Assembly: GCA_018806985.1 (NCBI GenBank)
Contig: JADANN010000335.1
Span: 620,001 to 684,000 of the forward strand
Source of the DNA: Angiostrongylus vasorum
Taxonomy: Eukaryota; Nematoda; Chromadorea; Rhabditida; Metastrongylidae
Length of the DNA stretch: 64,000 nt
Reading direction: 5' to 3'
The position numbers and the translations under genes were made by a program. Under the pieces are notes generated by a model. That model was not told where the DNA came from, made no database searches, and saw only the letters and a list, made by a program, of their open reading frames with translations. The number at the start of each line of letters is the position of its first letter. Positions within the stretch are counted from its first letter, which is position 1. This document shows positions 12,801 through 24,009 of this stretch, piece after piece.

Positions 12801-15587
12801 CAATGGGAGTGCATGAGGAATCGATTGGCTCGAACTTAGAAATCTCTTCAGATTTCAACATTAATCGTAGGCTCCGGTTGAAAATCTATCGTTACAAATA
12901 TTGTTTCACTTAAAAGGATGCTGAGGTATGAACAAGACTGGGAACATCGGGAACCATTGTACCCTGCCATAGAGAAAGGTTAAGCAGTAAATGAAAGTTG
13001 AAACATTGTGATTTCGACTGTAGCTTCAACTTAACTAGTTTCACTGCCGATTTGTGCTCTCAGATCATTCCCGTTGACCGGTTGTTGATAGCACCGATAG
13101 AGTAAAAACATGGTTGGGAGGAAGGCAAACGAATGGTCTCATTTGGTATGGTGGATAGCATGTAAGCCTCCAGAAAGGGAATTCACGTGTTCATAGCCCA
13201 TCTGAGGTTCCGAGTTTTGCTCATGTTTCAGAAATCTTGTTGTTGTCTTTCACAAAGTACTCTTTCACCATGAAAATAAAGGATAGGCACTTAAAAGAAG
13301 TGGAAACGTTCTGGTTCACTGTTTTCTGTCTTCAATTTCATGTGAATTCTGTTAAGCTAGCAAAAGTTTCGTCTGTTGTGCAGTCAGCCTTGCGTTTTAT
13401 ACCGATTATCATCAGAAACAGTTGGTGGCCACCTCACTCCGCTATAACGAATGGTGGAGTTGAAATGGAGGTTCGCTGTTTTGTTGGTTTTTTGAGGGTT
13501 CTTCTAACAGACGAGTTGAAAAAAATCGATTGCTCAATATCATCTACTTTTATCGTCACTTTTAGCTCACGATGATTCCTCGGTCACATTGAAATGTTTC
13601 AGGAGCCTTTCTGGTTTATTCGTTGTTCGGCGGCTGGTCATTGGCTTTGTACTGTACTACTGAATACTCTTCGACCTCTTCTCACTGAAACTAGTGACAA
13701 TCTACTAATTTCGACCATTTTATTGCTGTCACAAGTCGACTTCGCCTCAGTCGGGTTTTCTGCGTTCAATGAAGCGATCTCAATAGCAGAAAATAAAGTA
13801 CGCGCTTAGAAACGACACTTGAAGAATGTTATCTGATGTGCTTCCAGATCAAATATGTACTGTTGTTTTCTTAGGAATCTTTCAAAAGCACTGATATCTT
13901 CGAATTCATTGGTGATGTAGCTGTTATGGATCGAATAGCGTTTATGGCTTTTTCGCGACCTGAATGCTTTCTCCCGGAATCTACTGAAGAGTGAGTTCCG
14001 TTTTTTTTTGCCATTCATTTATTACGGTAATACATCTTGCGAGCTTATGCCATTCTCCCTCTTGTCCACCTAGATTCACTTCAGCCCAAACAGAAACATC
14101 GCACTATGTAATAAAGAACAGAATGTAAGTATCTTTTAAATGATCCAATAATCAATGGTTTTCGAAAAAAATGATCGGCTGACTGAATTTCTCACTGTGA
14201 TCCGAGAAAAAAAATTACAATGTAGTTAAGATTATCACTTGGGAATAGCTGGTCAAACAATACTACCAGTTTTAATGATGCTGAGATATTTGCAAAACTC
14301 TGGACCGCAGGTGCCTATGGTGGGGAACGAACGCGCTATTGTCCTTTCCGGGGAGTAGCGCGGTCACCACCACACCATACAGGGTCCTTCGTCTCGCCTG
14401 TCTCTCAGCTAGTTCTATTGATCTTTTGCCATCAGCAATCACCCGTGAGCGGGATTGATCTGGGGAGCCCAAATCGGCAACGAACCCAGTTAAGCTGAGG
14501 CTGCAGTTATAATCACAATTTTGACTTATTATTTACTGCCTACTCTTTTTTAGCGGCTCAGCATCATTAAAGTTATATTTCGCAACGCATAATCTGCCGC
14601 TAAAAAAGAGTAGGCAGTAAATAATAAGTCAAAATTGTGATTATAACTGCAGCCTCAGCTTAACTGGGTTCGTTGCCGATTTGGGCTCCCCAGATCAATC
14701 CCGCTCACGGGTGATTGCTGATGGCAAAAAGATCAATAGAACTAGCTGAGAGACAGGCGAAACGAAGGACCCGCATGGTGTGGTGGTGAGCGCGCTACTC
14801 CCCGGAAAGGACAATAGCGCGTTCGTTCCCCACCATAGGCACCTGCGGTCCAGAGTTTTGCAAATATCTCAGCATCATTAAAGTTATATTTCGCAACGCA
14901 TAATCTGCCGCTAAAAAGAGTAGGCAGTAAATAATAAGTCAAAACTACCAGTTTTGTCCGATTTCGTAGATGTATTTATTTTAAACGACCTGTCTTCATA
15001 TCTACCGTGTAGATCCCAGCACTCGAAGAATTATAATCCTCCGAATGTCGTCGAATTCTGTTCGATACGGTTCTCTGTGTAATCCTGGGACACGCGTGCT
15101 AGGACGTTCTCAGACCATCATATGCACTCGCTAGCTTTTGTAGATTGGAAAGGGCAAGTTGATCCAAGAGAAGTTTGATATCAGTTTACTGACCCCGGGG
15201 AAATAGGTGACTTGGTTGCTTCGGGACGCGGTCGAATCAGGGGGCCTCGCGCTTGTTTGAGAAGGCCATCACCTTCATTGCGTTACCTGCATTTCACTGT
15301 TCATTCGTGAACACATACTAAAAATTTTATCGATCACCAAACGAAAATATGAGGAAATATTGAGGTTCTAAAATTGTGGTCCTATTAATTCTGCAAGTGT
15401 CAGATTAAGAATATTACTTTATTTGTTGAAATTTACGAATTTTAGTGCGCAAACAGAACTCCAGAAAGTCATTGAAGCTCGTCTAAAAGTGATCGACGAA
15501 GCTGAAAAGATTAGGTTGACTATTCTATATCTGTCAAAAATCGGTAGTGACTTTGTTCGGCTGCTGCAGTCCACGGAGAAATCTTGA
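1404..15587 (+). CDS. Multi-exon gene, unrecognised alpha-helical-repeat-like protein
   Basis: I do not recognise this protein. Exons that join in phase: 1404-1473, 2201-2304, 3283-3445, 4068-4201, 4285-4336, 4483-4610, 6639-6745, 7258-7471; then 11975-12119, 12156-12238, 12300-12365, 12503-12569; then 13603-13797, 13875-13990, 14074-14124, 15446-15587 (stop TGA). The first seven introns and the last three keep phase exactly. The 7471-11975 join is phase-compatible but long, and at least one small exon is missing between 12569 and 13603 (perhaps near 13384). Exon 6639 uses the second AG of a CAGCAAG acceptor; the first gives a stop. The product would be roughly 640 residues, rich in amphipathic helices, with a charged C-terminus (motif DEAEKIRLTI), suggesting a HEAT/ARM- or TPR-like scaffold. 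The start follows a TTGTCAG acceptor. Introns carry many SINEs. It could be two genes split in the 4.5-kb gap. Confidence 0.6.
2628..2770. repeat. Repeat family C, partial copy
   Basis: Contains GCTGAGATATTTGCAA and, on the complementary strand, a B-box-like CGGGTTCGATCCC. It is a partial, diverged copy inside an intron of the first gene. Confidence 0.7.
3505..3792 (-). repeat. tRNA-like SINE, family A
   Basis: Minus-strand copy. The tRNA-like head lies at the high-coordinate end (GTGTAGCGTAGTGG) with a GGATCGATCC box, and the tail is the GATCAACG...CTTTAT motif. It lies directly after the exon ending at 3445. Confidence 0.8.
4653..4910 (+). repeat. tRNA-like SINE, family A
   Basis: Plus-strand copy starting GAGTGAAGCGCAGCGG, with an ATCAATCCC B-box variant and the family body. 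It lies in the intron after the 4483-4610 exon. Confidence 0.8.
4911..6638. other. Intron interior, no supported feature
   Basis: AT-rich sequence between two exons of the first gene. A 121-codon plus-strand open frame (5827-6192) and its antisense frame show no family signature, so no gene is called. Confidence 0.4.
7472..8814. other. Intron interior, no supported feature
   Basis: Intronic sequence of the first gene. Open frames at 8344-8802 overlap on both strands and show no recognisable domain. Confidence 0.35.
8815..9081 (-). pseudogene. Fragment of RTE-type LINE, C-terminal domain
   Basis: The minus-strand frame carries the motif STVLPALCYAAET followed by a LERS-type segment, typical of the region after the reverse-transcriptase domain in nematode RTE elements (compare TVLPVLTYASETW in the 16-19 kb copy). 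Only this short piece remains, with no catalytic residues. It is a 5'-truncated relic. Confidence 0.65.
9082..10857. other. AT-rich intronic stretch
   Basis: No gene or dispersed repeat recognised apart from the AT microsatellite at 9751-9841. Confidence 0.4.
9751..9841. repeat. (AT)n microsatellite
   Basis: About 90 bases of uninterrupted alternating AT/TA. Confidence 0.97.
10861..11235 (+). repeat. tRNA-headed SINE, family B
   Basis: Head GCGGGTAACACAGTAG with a B box AGGTTCGACCCC, then a body shared with the copy at 21045. The 3' part includes the CGAATACAAGAAATGCTGGGA region seen in all four copies. Confidence 0.75.
11395..11800. repeat. Repeat family C, inverted pair
   Basis: Two diverged copies face each other: 11395-11610 on one strand and 11640-11800 on the other. 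Both carry the GCTGAG...GCGAAAACT-like core and TCGAACCACG / GATTCGGCCC box remnants. They form a head-to-head pair like those at 14.3 and 35.7 kb. Confidence 0.6.
14262..14955. repeat. Near-perfect inverted dimer of repeat family C with 12-bp target duplication
   Basis: A copy at 14274-14555 is followed by its reverse complement at 14598-14943. The arms match almost base for base for more than 200 bp, around a short asymmetric centre (14556-14597) that is itself family-C sequence. The unit is bounded by a direct repeat ACTACCAGTTTT at 14262-14273 and 14944-14955, so the whole palindrome probably inserted as one piece. It lies in the last intron of the first gene. Confidence 0.9.
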
Positions 15588-15659
15588 CGATAGTAATTTA
15601 TATTCATATTGTTCTTTTCATTCCTGTTTTGTTGACCACCTTTTACTGTCCAACACCAA

Positions 15660-15665
15660 AATAAA
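15660..15665 (+). terminator. Polyadenylation signal AATAAA
   Basis: A canonical AATAAA lies 73 bases after the stop codon of the 1.4-15.6 kb gene, the expected place for 3' end formation. Confidence 0.5.
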
Positions 15666-15815
15666 TTTTGACACTGGTTTTTAATGTTTTGTTCTGAAAC
15701 ATGGGTTCACAGTATACCAACCGAGGAATCATAAGGAAACGTTGATTTAACATATCTTTGAGTATGAGTTGGATTGCCAGTGCAGAATGTGGATGGATCA
15801 ATTAGTTAAAGGACA

Positions 15816-16080
15816 AAAAGGATAAAGCTCCCGGCCTTGATCAATCCCTGAGAGGTGCGCCATGCATTCGACTTCATTAAGTATTGTTGGAGGTTATTGA
15901 ATGCATATCTGGCCTTTTACAATGACTTATGGTGGCCTACCGATGTATAGTGTCTGTGCTGCTATCCTCCCAGAGTACCAATTTGCTGATCCCGGAGGGG
16001 AAGGCTTGGTGGGCAATGGGCGCGGGGATCGATTCCATGTGTGTGTCGCAGAGGCGCCTCGAACCACTGGGCCACACGAG
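15816..16080 (-). repeat. tRNA-like SINE, family A
   Basis: Minus-strand copy with the GATCAATCCCTGAG tail motif at its low-coordinate end and the tRNA-like head near 16070. It lies just past the poly(A) signal of the first gene. Confidence 0.85.
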
Positions 16081-16251
16081 CTCAGTGTTGTTGCGTTCTT
16101 TATGGAATGTGGAATTGGAATTTCTCGTTTCTTAACAACTCAACTGGGCAAACGTTAGGGGTTTCGATTTCCTAGTAGGCACTGTGATTTTCAAGTTCAT
16201 ATACGCTCTTGTTTAAGTGTGTTTTAACAGTGCTAATTGGACTAAGGTAAG

Positions 16252-19200
16252 TTAATCACGAATCACAGCTGAGCGCATTTCAGCTTCCTCGGAACATTTT
16301 GAGGCTTTTCGTCCACTGCCTTTAGAAAACATACAGTCGAACAAAAGAGGTGCTCCAGAAGACAAAAAAACACAGTTTTTCCCGACAGGTAGCAAAAGTG
16401 TTTTAAAAAAAATATCACCTGTATCATCTGTAGTCCCGTTGATCGTCGAGTGAGTCAAGCGGGCGCCAATAAGTCTTCCATTTTTCCCTTTCGCGTGCAA
16501 GAGTAAACCAGTGGGTTTTGCAAGCTCTAGGAACTTGTCGAGCATCATATCTTTCTTCTAGGCTTTTTCGTGAAGAACTCTGACTATCGATCGGGTCGGT
16601 GGTCTTCTGCAATACGTTTTACATCCCGAGGAATCCAGTCACTAACGGCCCATGTCCATCGGTTGTCATTTATACGCATTACGTGTCTGTCCCACCTCAT
16701 CTTCGACTGTTTGGCGTATAGAACAACATCTTTGCTTTTTTATCGTTGCCACAGGTCGGAGCATCGGATCCTATCCTTTACTTGTGTGAAACGGGATACT
16801 CTTTAGCATCGTCCTTTCGACTGCGCGTTCGATAACACTGAGTGATCTTTCATCCTGCTTACGCAGCGACCAGGTTTCTGACGCATACGTTAGGACAGGA
16901 AGTACCGTTGAGTTGAAAAGGTGGCCACGTAGTCGGTTGTTCTTTGTTCTCCTTACTACATCCTCGATGCTCTTGAAAGCTCCCCAAACCGCTCGTTTCC
17001 TTCTGCTCAACTCTGGAGTTAAGTCGTTCAACATGTTGATTTCCCGACCTAGATAGACATAACTGGAGCATTCGGAGATTTTCGTTCCGTTGAGCGTGAA
17101 TGGGGGCATACGAAACCAGTCCGTTCCTCATGAACATTGTTTTTATGGGATTTAGTAGAAGACCAATTTTTCCCACAGGCTCTATCAAAGTCGGCAAGCA
17201 TACGTTCCGCCTGGCTCATGTTTGGTGTTATAAGAACGATGTCCTCAGCAAAGCGAAGATGATGTAACTGCAGACTATCGATTTTCACTTCCATATTATC
17301 CCATTCCAATGTTCGCATGACGTTCTGGAGGGTGGCGGTAGATAATTTTGGCGAGATGCCATCGCCTTGCCTATCCCCTCTTTTGACGTCAATGTCAACA
17401 TCGTTGTAGAATGGTGGTATCTTGGCTGTGAAATGTTTGTACAGCTCACGAAGAATCTTCATGTACTGAGTAGGGACTCCTTGACTATCAAGGGCTTCTA
17501 TGACTGCTTCTATCTCAGTTGGATCAAAGGTCTTCTGTGAATCGATGAAAGTGAGACAGAGTGGTGCTTTGTACTCTCGCGATACTTCAGTGAGCTTTGT
17601 CATCGTGTGGATGTGGTCCATCGTACTAAAGCCCTTTTTGAAACCCTGCTTGCTCACGTAGGCTGTTCGTCGTCCAGTGTTCTGTCAATCCCTGTTTACG
17701 ATGACTTGAATGAAGAGTTTGCAAACGACAGACACCAAGCACCTTGGGCGATAGTTACCGATGTCGTGGTGGTCACCTTTCTTGAACATTAGCACGGTCT
17801 TGCTTATCTTCCAGTGGGTAGGGACCTAGCATTCGGACAGGTAACGTGTGAAGAGCCGAGCCAGTGTGTTTACGAGGATTGAAGAAAGGTTCTTCAGGTG
17901 TTCTGGTCTTATCCTGCCCGGACCTGGAGCTGTTCGATTTTTTCACCGACGAAATGGCATGTCGGATTCGGGAAGGGAGAACCGATGATACAACATATCA
18001 ATCCTCCTTTATTTGATATGACGGAAGGCGGACGTGGGTATCGAAGAGATCTTAGTATTCGTCAATGATATTCTTCTTTGCCTTTCTGGGCGCTGTAGCT
18101 GTTCGGTCTGGGCGTCGGAGTGCAATCATCTTGGTCTTGTAATTGGCGAAGCTTCGGTGGGCTTTGCGAATGCTTTTCCCAGCTTCTGCACCTTCGACCA
18201 TTACTGCTGCTCTTCTCTCTTTAAGATCTTCTTTTATCGTCTGTCTGCAGTTTTGCAAGTTCGGACGTTAGTTCGCGGTTGCCTGCAGCTCGTGCAATTC
18301 CACGCTGGCGTAGCAGCTCGAGTGTTTCTGGAGACAGACGTCTCTTGGTGACTTTCGTACTCTCAGCTTTCATAGCGCTAACGTGAAGATGTTAAATGAG
18401 CCGATCGTATTCTTCGTCAATGTTATCGACAGCGGCGTCTTCCCAACAGCCGACTAATGAATTGAACAAGTCCCAGCCTACGGTGGTTCTGGGATTTGGA
18501 TTTTTTGAATTTAGCGACTTTTTCTCCTTTCCGCGAGAAATAGAATCTTGCACGAAGGTGACGGTGGTCTGTTCCCGTGTAGAATTTTAGGGACAACAGC
18601 GACATCGGTTAGGCAAAACCTTCTATTTACTGTGATGTGGTCTATTTCGTTATGGTACTCTCCATTGGGAGGCTCTCACGTCCAGCGTTGAGGGGTGGGC
18701 CTTTGGAATTGCGAGTTACTACGGACGGCCTTTTTCGTCGTGATAAGCTCAGAGAGCCGCTCACTCTGTTCGTTCTATTCTAATCCATGGGTGCCAATGT
18801 GACGTTCATCAGACGTTCTTCTTGGTCCAATCTTGGCGTTAAAATCTCCAATGATGACCTTAAAGAATGTATGGCCTTCTCTGTAGAACTTCTCCAAGTC
18901 CATATAGAACGCTTCGACTTCTTCTTCGTCATAGTTTGATGTCGGCGCGTAAACGACGAAGATTGTCAAAGCCGGTATTGATCCACATCTTTTTAATCGT
19001 AAACGTCCGATTCGGGTTTGTAAGCTGTTCGAATGAATCGATGTTCGTGGACAAACTCGTGTTGAAGAGAACGCCGACGCCGCAGACTCCTTTACTGTCG
19101 CATGACGTCTTACCTTATCCTTCGTTTGCATGAGCAAGTCTACAATCGAGGACTTGGATGCAAGTGTACGTGCATTGTAGGTACAGATTGTCACCATAGT

Positions 19201-19440
19201 TCCTTGTAATCCAGGCAGCTTCCATTGGCCCTGAGATTTTAGCAGCCTCTCCGTACTCGTCCTACCCAACGATGCAAATGGCTCCTTCGGGGTCAGAGGG
19301 AATGAGGCCCGTTTCTTCTTTTTTTTATTGTGTTTAGCATTTTTGATACCCACGTATACCTTGCTGGGCTCTGAACGTGGGGGCTGGGTATACTTACGGG
19401 TAGCTTGCCAGGCTCTCCGAGAGTGGACATGGAGCTTATT
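16252..19440 (-). mobile_element. RTE-type non-LTR retrotransposon, long but inactivated
   Basis: On the minus strand the order is endonuclease then reverse transcriptase, as in RTE. Endonuclease parts are at 18775-19353 (ICTYNARTL start motif, IGDFNAKIG catalytic motif) and 18423-18605 (GTDHRHLRA end motif). Reverse-transcriptase parts are at 17049-17657 (LTFID, DGISPKL and RFAEDIVLIT) and the C-terminal domain at 16771-17109 (TVLPVLTYASETW). The catalytic FADD is FAED, RQGD is preceded by a changed residue, and several frameshifts and stops break the frame, so it is dead. GC-rich sequence up to about 20160 may be the element's 5' leader. Confidence 0.9.
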
Positions 19441-20340
19441 TGTTGAAGGCGACTCCTAACCGCCTCCCATATAGTTCCTTGTCACTTGATTGCAGGCTTT
19501 TGGCCGAATTGACTCGTAGAATACAATCCGCATAAACTAGAACGCACCCACACACGCACGCATGAATATACAGCAAAAAATATACAGCCTAGCAAATACA
19601 GAAGGTATGTGCCAAATAGGCGCAACAGAAACAGGGAGTCAGTCCATCCCCTGGATCCACCTGCGTCTCAGCGAAGCAAAGGTCGCTTTTGGTCCGCAAT
19701 GAACCCCCTATCCGCCACCTGGGGACGCGCCACGTAGCCTCGCGACTAACCGGCTCGAGATCCTTCATGTGGGGGAGGTCCGTGGAATGTTTATAGGAAT
19801 GGAAATTGGTACATGAACATGGGCTGTGAAGAGTATATGGATAACTCATATAGGTAAGGTCTCGATGATCCACAGAATCACTGTGGTATCTGTTTTCGTC
19901 CATCATCTTATTCACTCCAGCGGACTCCAATAAGTTCATCATTTGTCCGCCGTGCTAGAATTTCTTTGCATGTTCTGCTACCTCAAGAAGCCCAGATAGC
20001 ACGTATTCATCGTTGGGGATGAGGATGTGAAGAAGCCTAACCTTCTGTGCTCCAACTGCTTCGCGTACGGTCGCGTCGCGGCTCTCTGCTCACTCCTTCG
20101 TCGACACACTCTCCTGCACGGTGTACAGCAAATCCACCCACTTCGTTGATAATCCCACATTTGCTATACAGCGGATAGCTTTGTTTGATGTTACAACTTC
20201 AGTTACGTCTTTGTTTATGTGTAGAAACTTCGTAGTAAACAGTGACGGCTTAAAAATACAGTTGGGACTAGTTTTCTCTTTGGAGCAGAGTCACATTTTT
20301 TGTATGGTTCATTAAAGCCTTAAAATTTTCAATACCAGTG
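19441..20340 (-). other. Possible 5' leader of the RTE element
   Basis: This stretch is more GC-rich than its surroundings and holds a 117-codon minus-strand frame (19589-19942) and a 60-codon frame (19978-20160) upstream of the endonuclease. I see no domain. Its position and composition suggest it belongs to the retrotransposon, but the true 5' end is not visible. Confidence 0.35.
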
Positions 20341-20344
20341 TTAA

Positions 20345-20765
20345 CTTTTTATTTACTGCCTATGACAATTTTTTTATAGCATGACGTGTGGTAGAACCAG
20401 TGTGATGCTGAGATATCTGCAAAACTCCGGACCGCAGAGGTCTGCGGTGCGTGCCGAACGCACTATTACCCTTTTTGGGGCTAACGGATTCACCACTACA
20501 CTACGAGAGTCTTCATAATCACAGTTGTGCTGAAATGTCTGCAAAACTCTGGACCGCAGAGGTCTGCGATGGGGAACGAACGCGCTATTACCCTTTCCGG
20601 GGGCTAACGCGTTCGCCACCACACCATGCGGGTCCTTCGTTTCGCCTGCCTCTCAGCTTGTTCTACCGATCAGTGCCATCAGCAATCACTCGTCAGCGGG
20701 ATTGATTTAGAGAGCCCAAATCGGCAACGAACGCAGTTAAGCTGAGGCTGTAGTTGAAACTCACA
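20345..20765. repeat. Repeat family C, two partial units in direct order
   Basis: Starts with the conserved boundary TTTATTTACTGCCTA. The core (TGCAAAACTC.GGACCGCAG) appears twice in the same orientation, at about 20404 and 20528, and the second unit runs through to the AGCTGAGGCTG end. This looks like a tandem or nested pair. Confidence 0.75.
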
Positions 20766-21044
20766 ATACCAGTATTTTCCCATGCTGTCACATTGCTTTT
20801 ACTTGCTGTGGTTTTCCTGTTTCATTTTCTTCTGGTGTGTCGTCTAGTACTTGAATACTTGTATGAATGAATATGTACCGACTTTACGAGTTGTGCTAAC
20901 CCCAGCAGAGTCGTCAATCGTTTCTTCCTGTAGCAGTCGTCGTCCATGGGGTTGTCTAGTAGAGATAATAAATACCATTTTTCTGAATCTCGATTAATAA
21001 GCATAGTTTCTGTTGGTTTTCCATTCGTGTCGTTTATTGTTCCA

Positions 21045-21420
21045 AGATGGGGCGGATAGCACAGTGGTAGTGATGTCGTTCATTACTGAGCATGGTGCTA
21101 GTTCGATTCCGCTCCTGCCCAACCAAGCCTTTGATCCCTCCGAGGTCGGCAGATTGGTACCGGACTTGTCTGGGAAAAAATCACGCTCTGCAATCCAATT
21201 GGGAACGCTACAGCCCTGCTATCTCAAGACTCCAAGGGGAATTACTCGACCAGCCTTCTGCAACATTCGAGATGAAATGAAAATCCTTAGGCAGTAGTCG
21301 AAATCACGCGTAAAAGTTGGAAGATTTCCGTGGACAGTGGATGCAAGGAAAAGAATCGAATGTGAGAAATGCTGTGATCCACACAATAGACGTGAAGACG
21401 GGTTATGTAAAATAAAAAAA
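21045..21420 (+). repeat. tRNA-headed SINE, family B (best copy)
   Basis: The first 70 bases look like a tRNA gene: A box TAGCACAGTGG, B box AGTTCGATTCC, and ends GGGCGGA / CTGCCC that can pair as an acceptor stem. The body then follows to an A-rich end. This is a typical pol III SINE structure. Confidence 0.85.
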
Positions 21421-21423
21421 AAT

Positions 21424-21812
21424 TCCCAACGGTTTACCGCCTTATCGTGGCTGGGAGATGTTCCTGTGTGTCGGGCTGCGATGCATAGCGGTGGGATTCA
21501 TCCCACTGGTTGGGTATCCCATTCTGAGAAGGACTCCGGCATTTCCATCTGTAAGTCCAGCTAAGAGTAACCCGATGCCAAGATCCACCACCGTCCTAGT
21601 TTCAAGCTAGTCGCATGGTGGCAAATCTCCCTGTGATCCACAAGGGCAGCAACTGCTTATGGTGGTGACGACCTGGAGCAGACTTTGGCTACGCTGACCT
21701 GGGGACTCTAGCGACTCACAGTGGCAACACCAGCAAGACTCCAAAAAAAGTAGAAATAATGCTGTGCGCCGTACAACCAGTGAGGACGGGTAGTCCAAGT
21801 ATCGAAGTAAAT
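21424..21812 (+). repeat. SINE-like family D
   Basis: Begins CCCAACGGTTTACCGCC and ends with the short tandem tail AGTCCAAGTATCGAAGTA. It directly abuts the family B copy. Confidence 0.8.
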
Positions 21813-22379
21813 GAGTCATTTGTTTTGCTTCATGTACTTTTTATGCTTTCATTCCTTTCTGTTGTCGCATATGCATATACAAATTATAAGTTTTAAACTG
21901 AGAAATTGCACAGTGTATGGAAGTTAGGTATGGAAAAAAGCGAATAAGCATTCCGATTTTTTCACGTTTTGCTTATCCTATCGGTCGCCGAATAGCTCGA
22001 GCTGTCTTTTATCCTGTCTTCGTTCGCACCTATCGACTATCGAGAACTGTTGTTAACAGGATGGTGGTTTCTGGTCCATTCCAGAATGATACGAAAATCA
22101 AGCAGATTTCTTGTTCTGGGTCTTGGTCAAGAACTCTGGATATGAGGCTTGTGGTTTCTGTGTGGTGTGCTTGCTTGACATCCAGTGTAACACATTCGCT
22201 AGCGGTTCCTGTTCGGTGGTTATCACTGTGACCCAGCACCGATGTTCGACCCAATGATTTTCCAAATTTCGACATGTTCGGGAACGTTCCTGAATTTCGG
22301 TCGTTGACAACAGTTGAAACTTTGGATTGCTTTCTCGATTTTTATGATAAGAGGTGCTCCTGAGATATTATTGAGAGTG

Positions 22380-22640
22380 CGCTCAATAACAATGTGATTG
22401 CACGCTCCCAGCTGCTCATTGCTTCCTTTGGCGGCAGACGACTCTGGTTATCCAGAGCTTCCATAACTGCTTATGTTTCAACTGTGTCGAATGGTTTTTT
22501 ATGTTGGTGAAAGGTGTCATAAAACGACATCTTGTACTTTGGACGGGTTTCCTGCTCGTGTGAATATGAACTGACTTCTTTACTCTTCGAATATTTGCGT
22601 CGATGGCTGTCTTTTACTCAGCGTTCGGTAGATCCTGTTA
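22380..22640 (-). pseudogene. Degenerate RTE reverse-transcriptase fragment
   Basis: The minus-strand translation shows KPFDTVET, a stop, then AVMEALDNQ. This matches the RTE motif region KAFD...ET.AVMEALD..GV just before the catalytic site. Only this short, frameshifted fragment survives. Confidence 0.6.
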
Positions 22641-23084
22641 ATGTCTTCGGTAAGGAACTGGTATCTAAGTTTATTGTGAGCCTACACGAATTTTGAAAAA
22701 TTTCTTTGTGACTGATATTACACCGGCAATGTCATCTTTAGATCCGCAAAGGTTCATGTTGAAAGTCCACACCACAGTTACTTGTGTAAGTGTTCGGAAT
22801 AGCACCGCAGTGAGTCGAATGGAATTGAATAGTGGACGAATTTGTTTATCATTGATCATTATTTACCATTCATGCTAAGGTTTACTGTGGTTTGTTTTTA
22901 TATGTTTATGCTAGCATGAGACATATTTAACTCATGAGTATCAGTGCTCTTTGGCTTGCCTGAGTCATTCATTTCTGATATGCTTTCGTTCCGAATGTTT
23001 CTGTTGCTGTGCAGTTTTCCCATGCATTTTTGCATTCTGTTTTCATAGCTACCCTAGTCGGCGGAGAACTATTCTTTTCTACAC

Positions 23085-23370
23085 GTAAAGGATAAAAAAA
23101 AGATAACACCCTCGGCGTTGATCAATCCCTGAGGGATGCGCCATGCATTCGATTTCATTAAGCATCGTTGGAGATGGCTGAGTGCATATCTGGACATTAC
23201 AATGACTCATGGTGGTCTACCATTGTATCGAGCCAGTGCTGCTATCCTTCCAGACAAGTCTGGTACCAATTTGCCGACCGCTATGAGATGGAAAGTTTGA
23301 TGAGCCTGGAGTGCGAGAATCCATCCTATGTCCATCGCACGGCGGCTCCGACAACTGCGCTACACGGTCC
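23085..23370 (-). repeat. tRNA-like SINE, family A
   Basis: Minus-strand copy with tail GTTGATCAATCCCTGAGG at the low-coordinate end and the head near 23360. Confidence 0.85.
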
Positions 23371-23481
23371 CTTCATAGTGTAATAACAAACCGCCCAATG
23401 TGCTCCGGATGCTGTAGACGAAGGGTGTCGTACTTCGGGTTTAAAGCCTTTATGAAGACATTTGACTATTATTGTCCATGT

Positions 23482-23705
23482 ACCGGACTTGTCTGGAACG
23501 CTTCAGCCCGGCTATCTCAGGACTCCATGGGGGAATAGCTCGACCGGCATTCTACGACATTCAAGATGAAATGAAAATGCTCAAGCAGCGACCGAAGCCT
23601 CGCGTAAAGTTGGTCTTCGTGGACAATGGATGTGAGGAAACGAATCGGATATGACAAGTGCTGGGATCCGCACAGTAAACGTTAAGACGGATCAAATCGA
23701 AAAAA
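23482..23705 (+). repeat. SINE family B, 5'-truncated
   Basis: Carries the family B body (GGACTTGTCTGG...CGACATTCAAGATGAAATGAAAA-type segment) without the tRNA head, ending in a poly(A)-rich tail at 23700. Confidence 0.65.
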
Positions 23706-24009
23706 AAATTAAAAAAATTAAAAAGGTGTCACGATGACCTGTTTAATAGCCCTAGTTTTATTATAGACGTATATTCTTCATCGCCAAAATCACTGTTGGT
23801 AAACATGTTTCCACACACTGAGTCTGTGAAAACACTTCGAGCTCTCTTGTATTCCAAGAGTTTATTTTGCAATCTGCACATTACAGTTTACATTCTTCAC
23901 TTGTTGTTCTGCAAACATTGAACCAAAAAACGCATATATTCTACACTTCCTGAGCATATCATTGGAACAACGCTAACAGCAACTTTTCTTTCCACTGTCT
24001 AGCTCTCAC

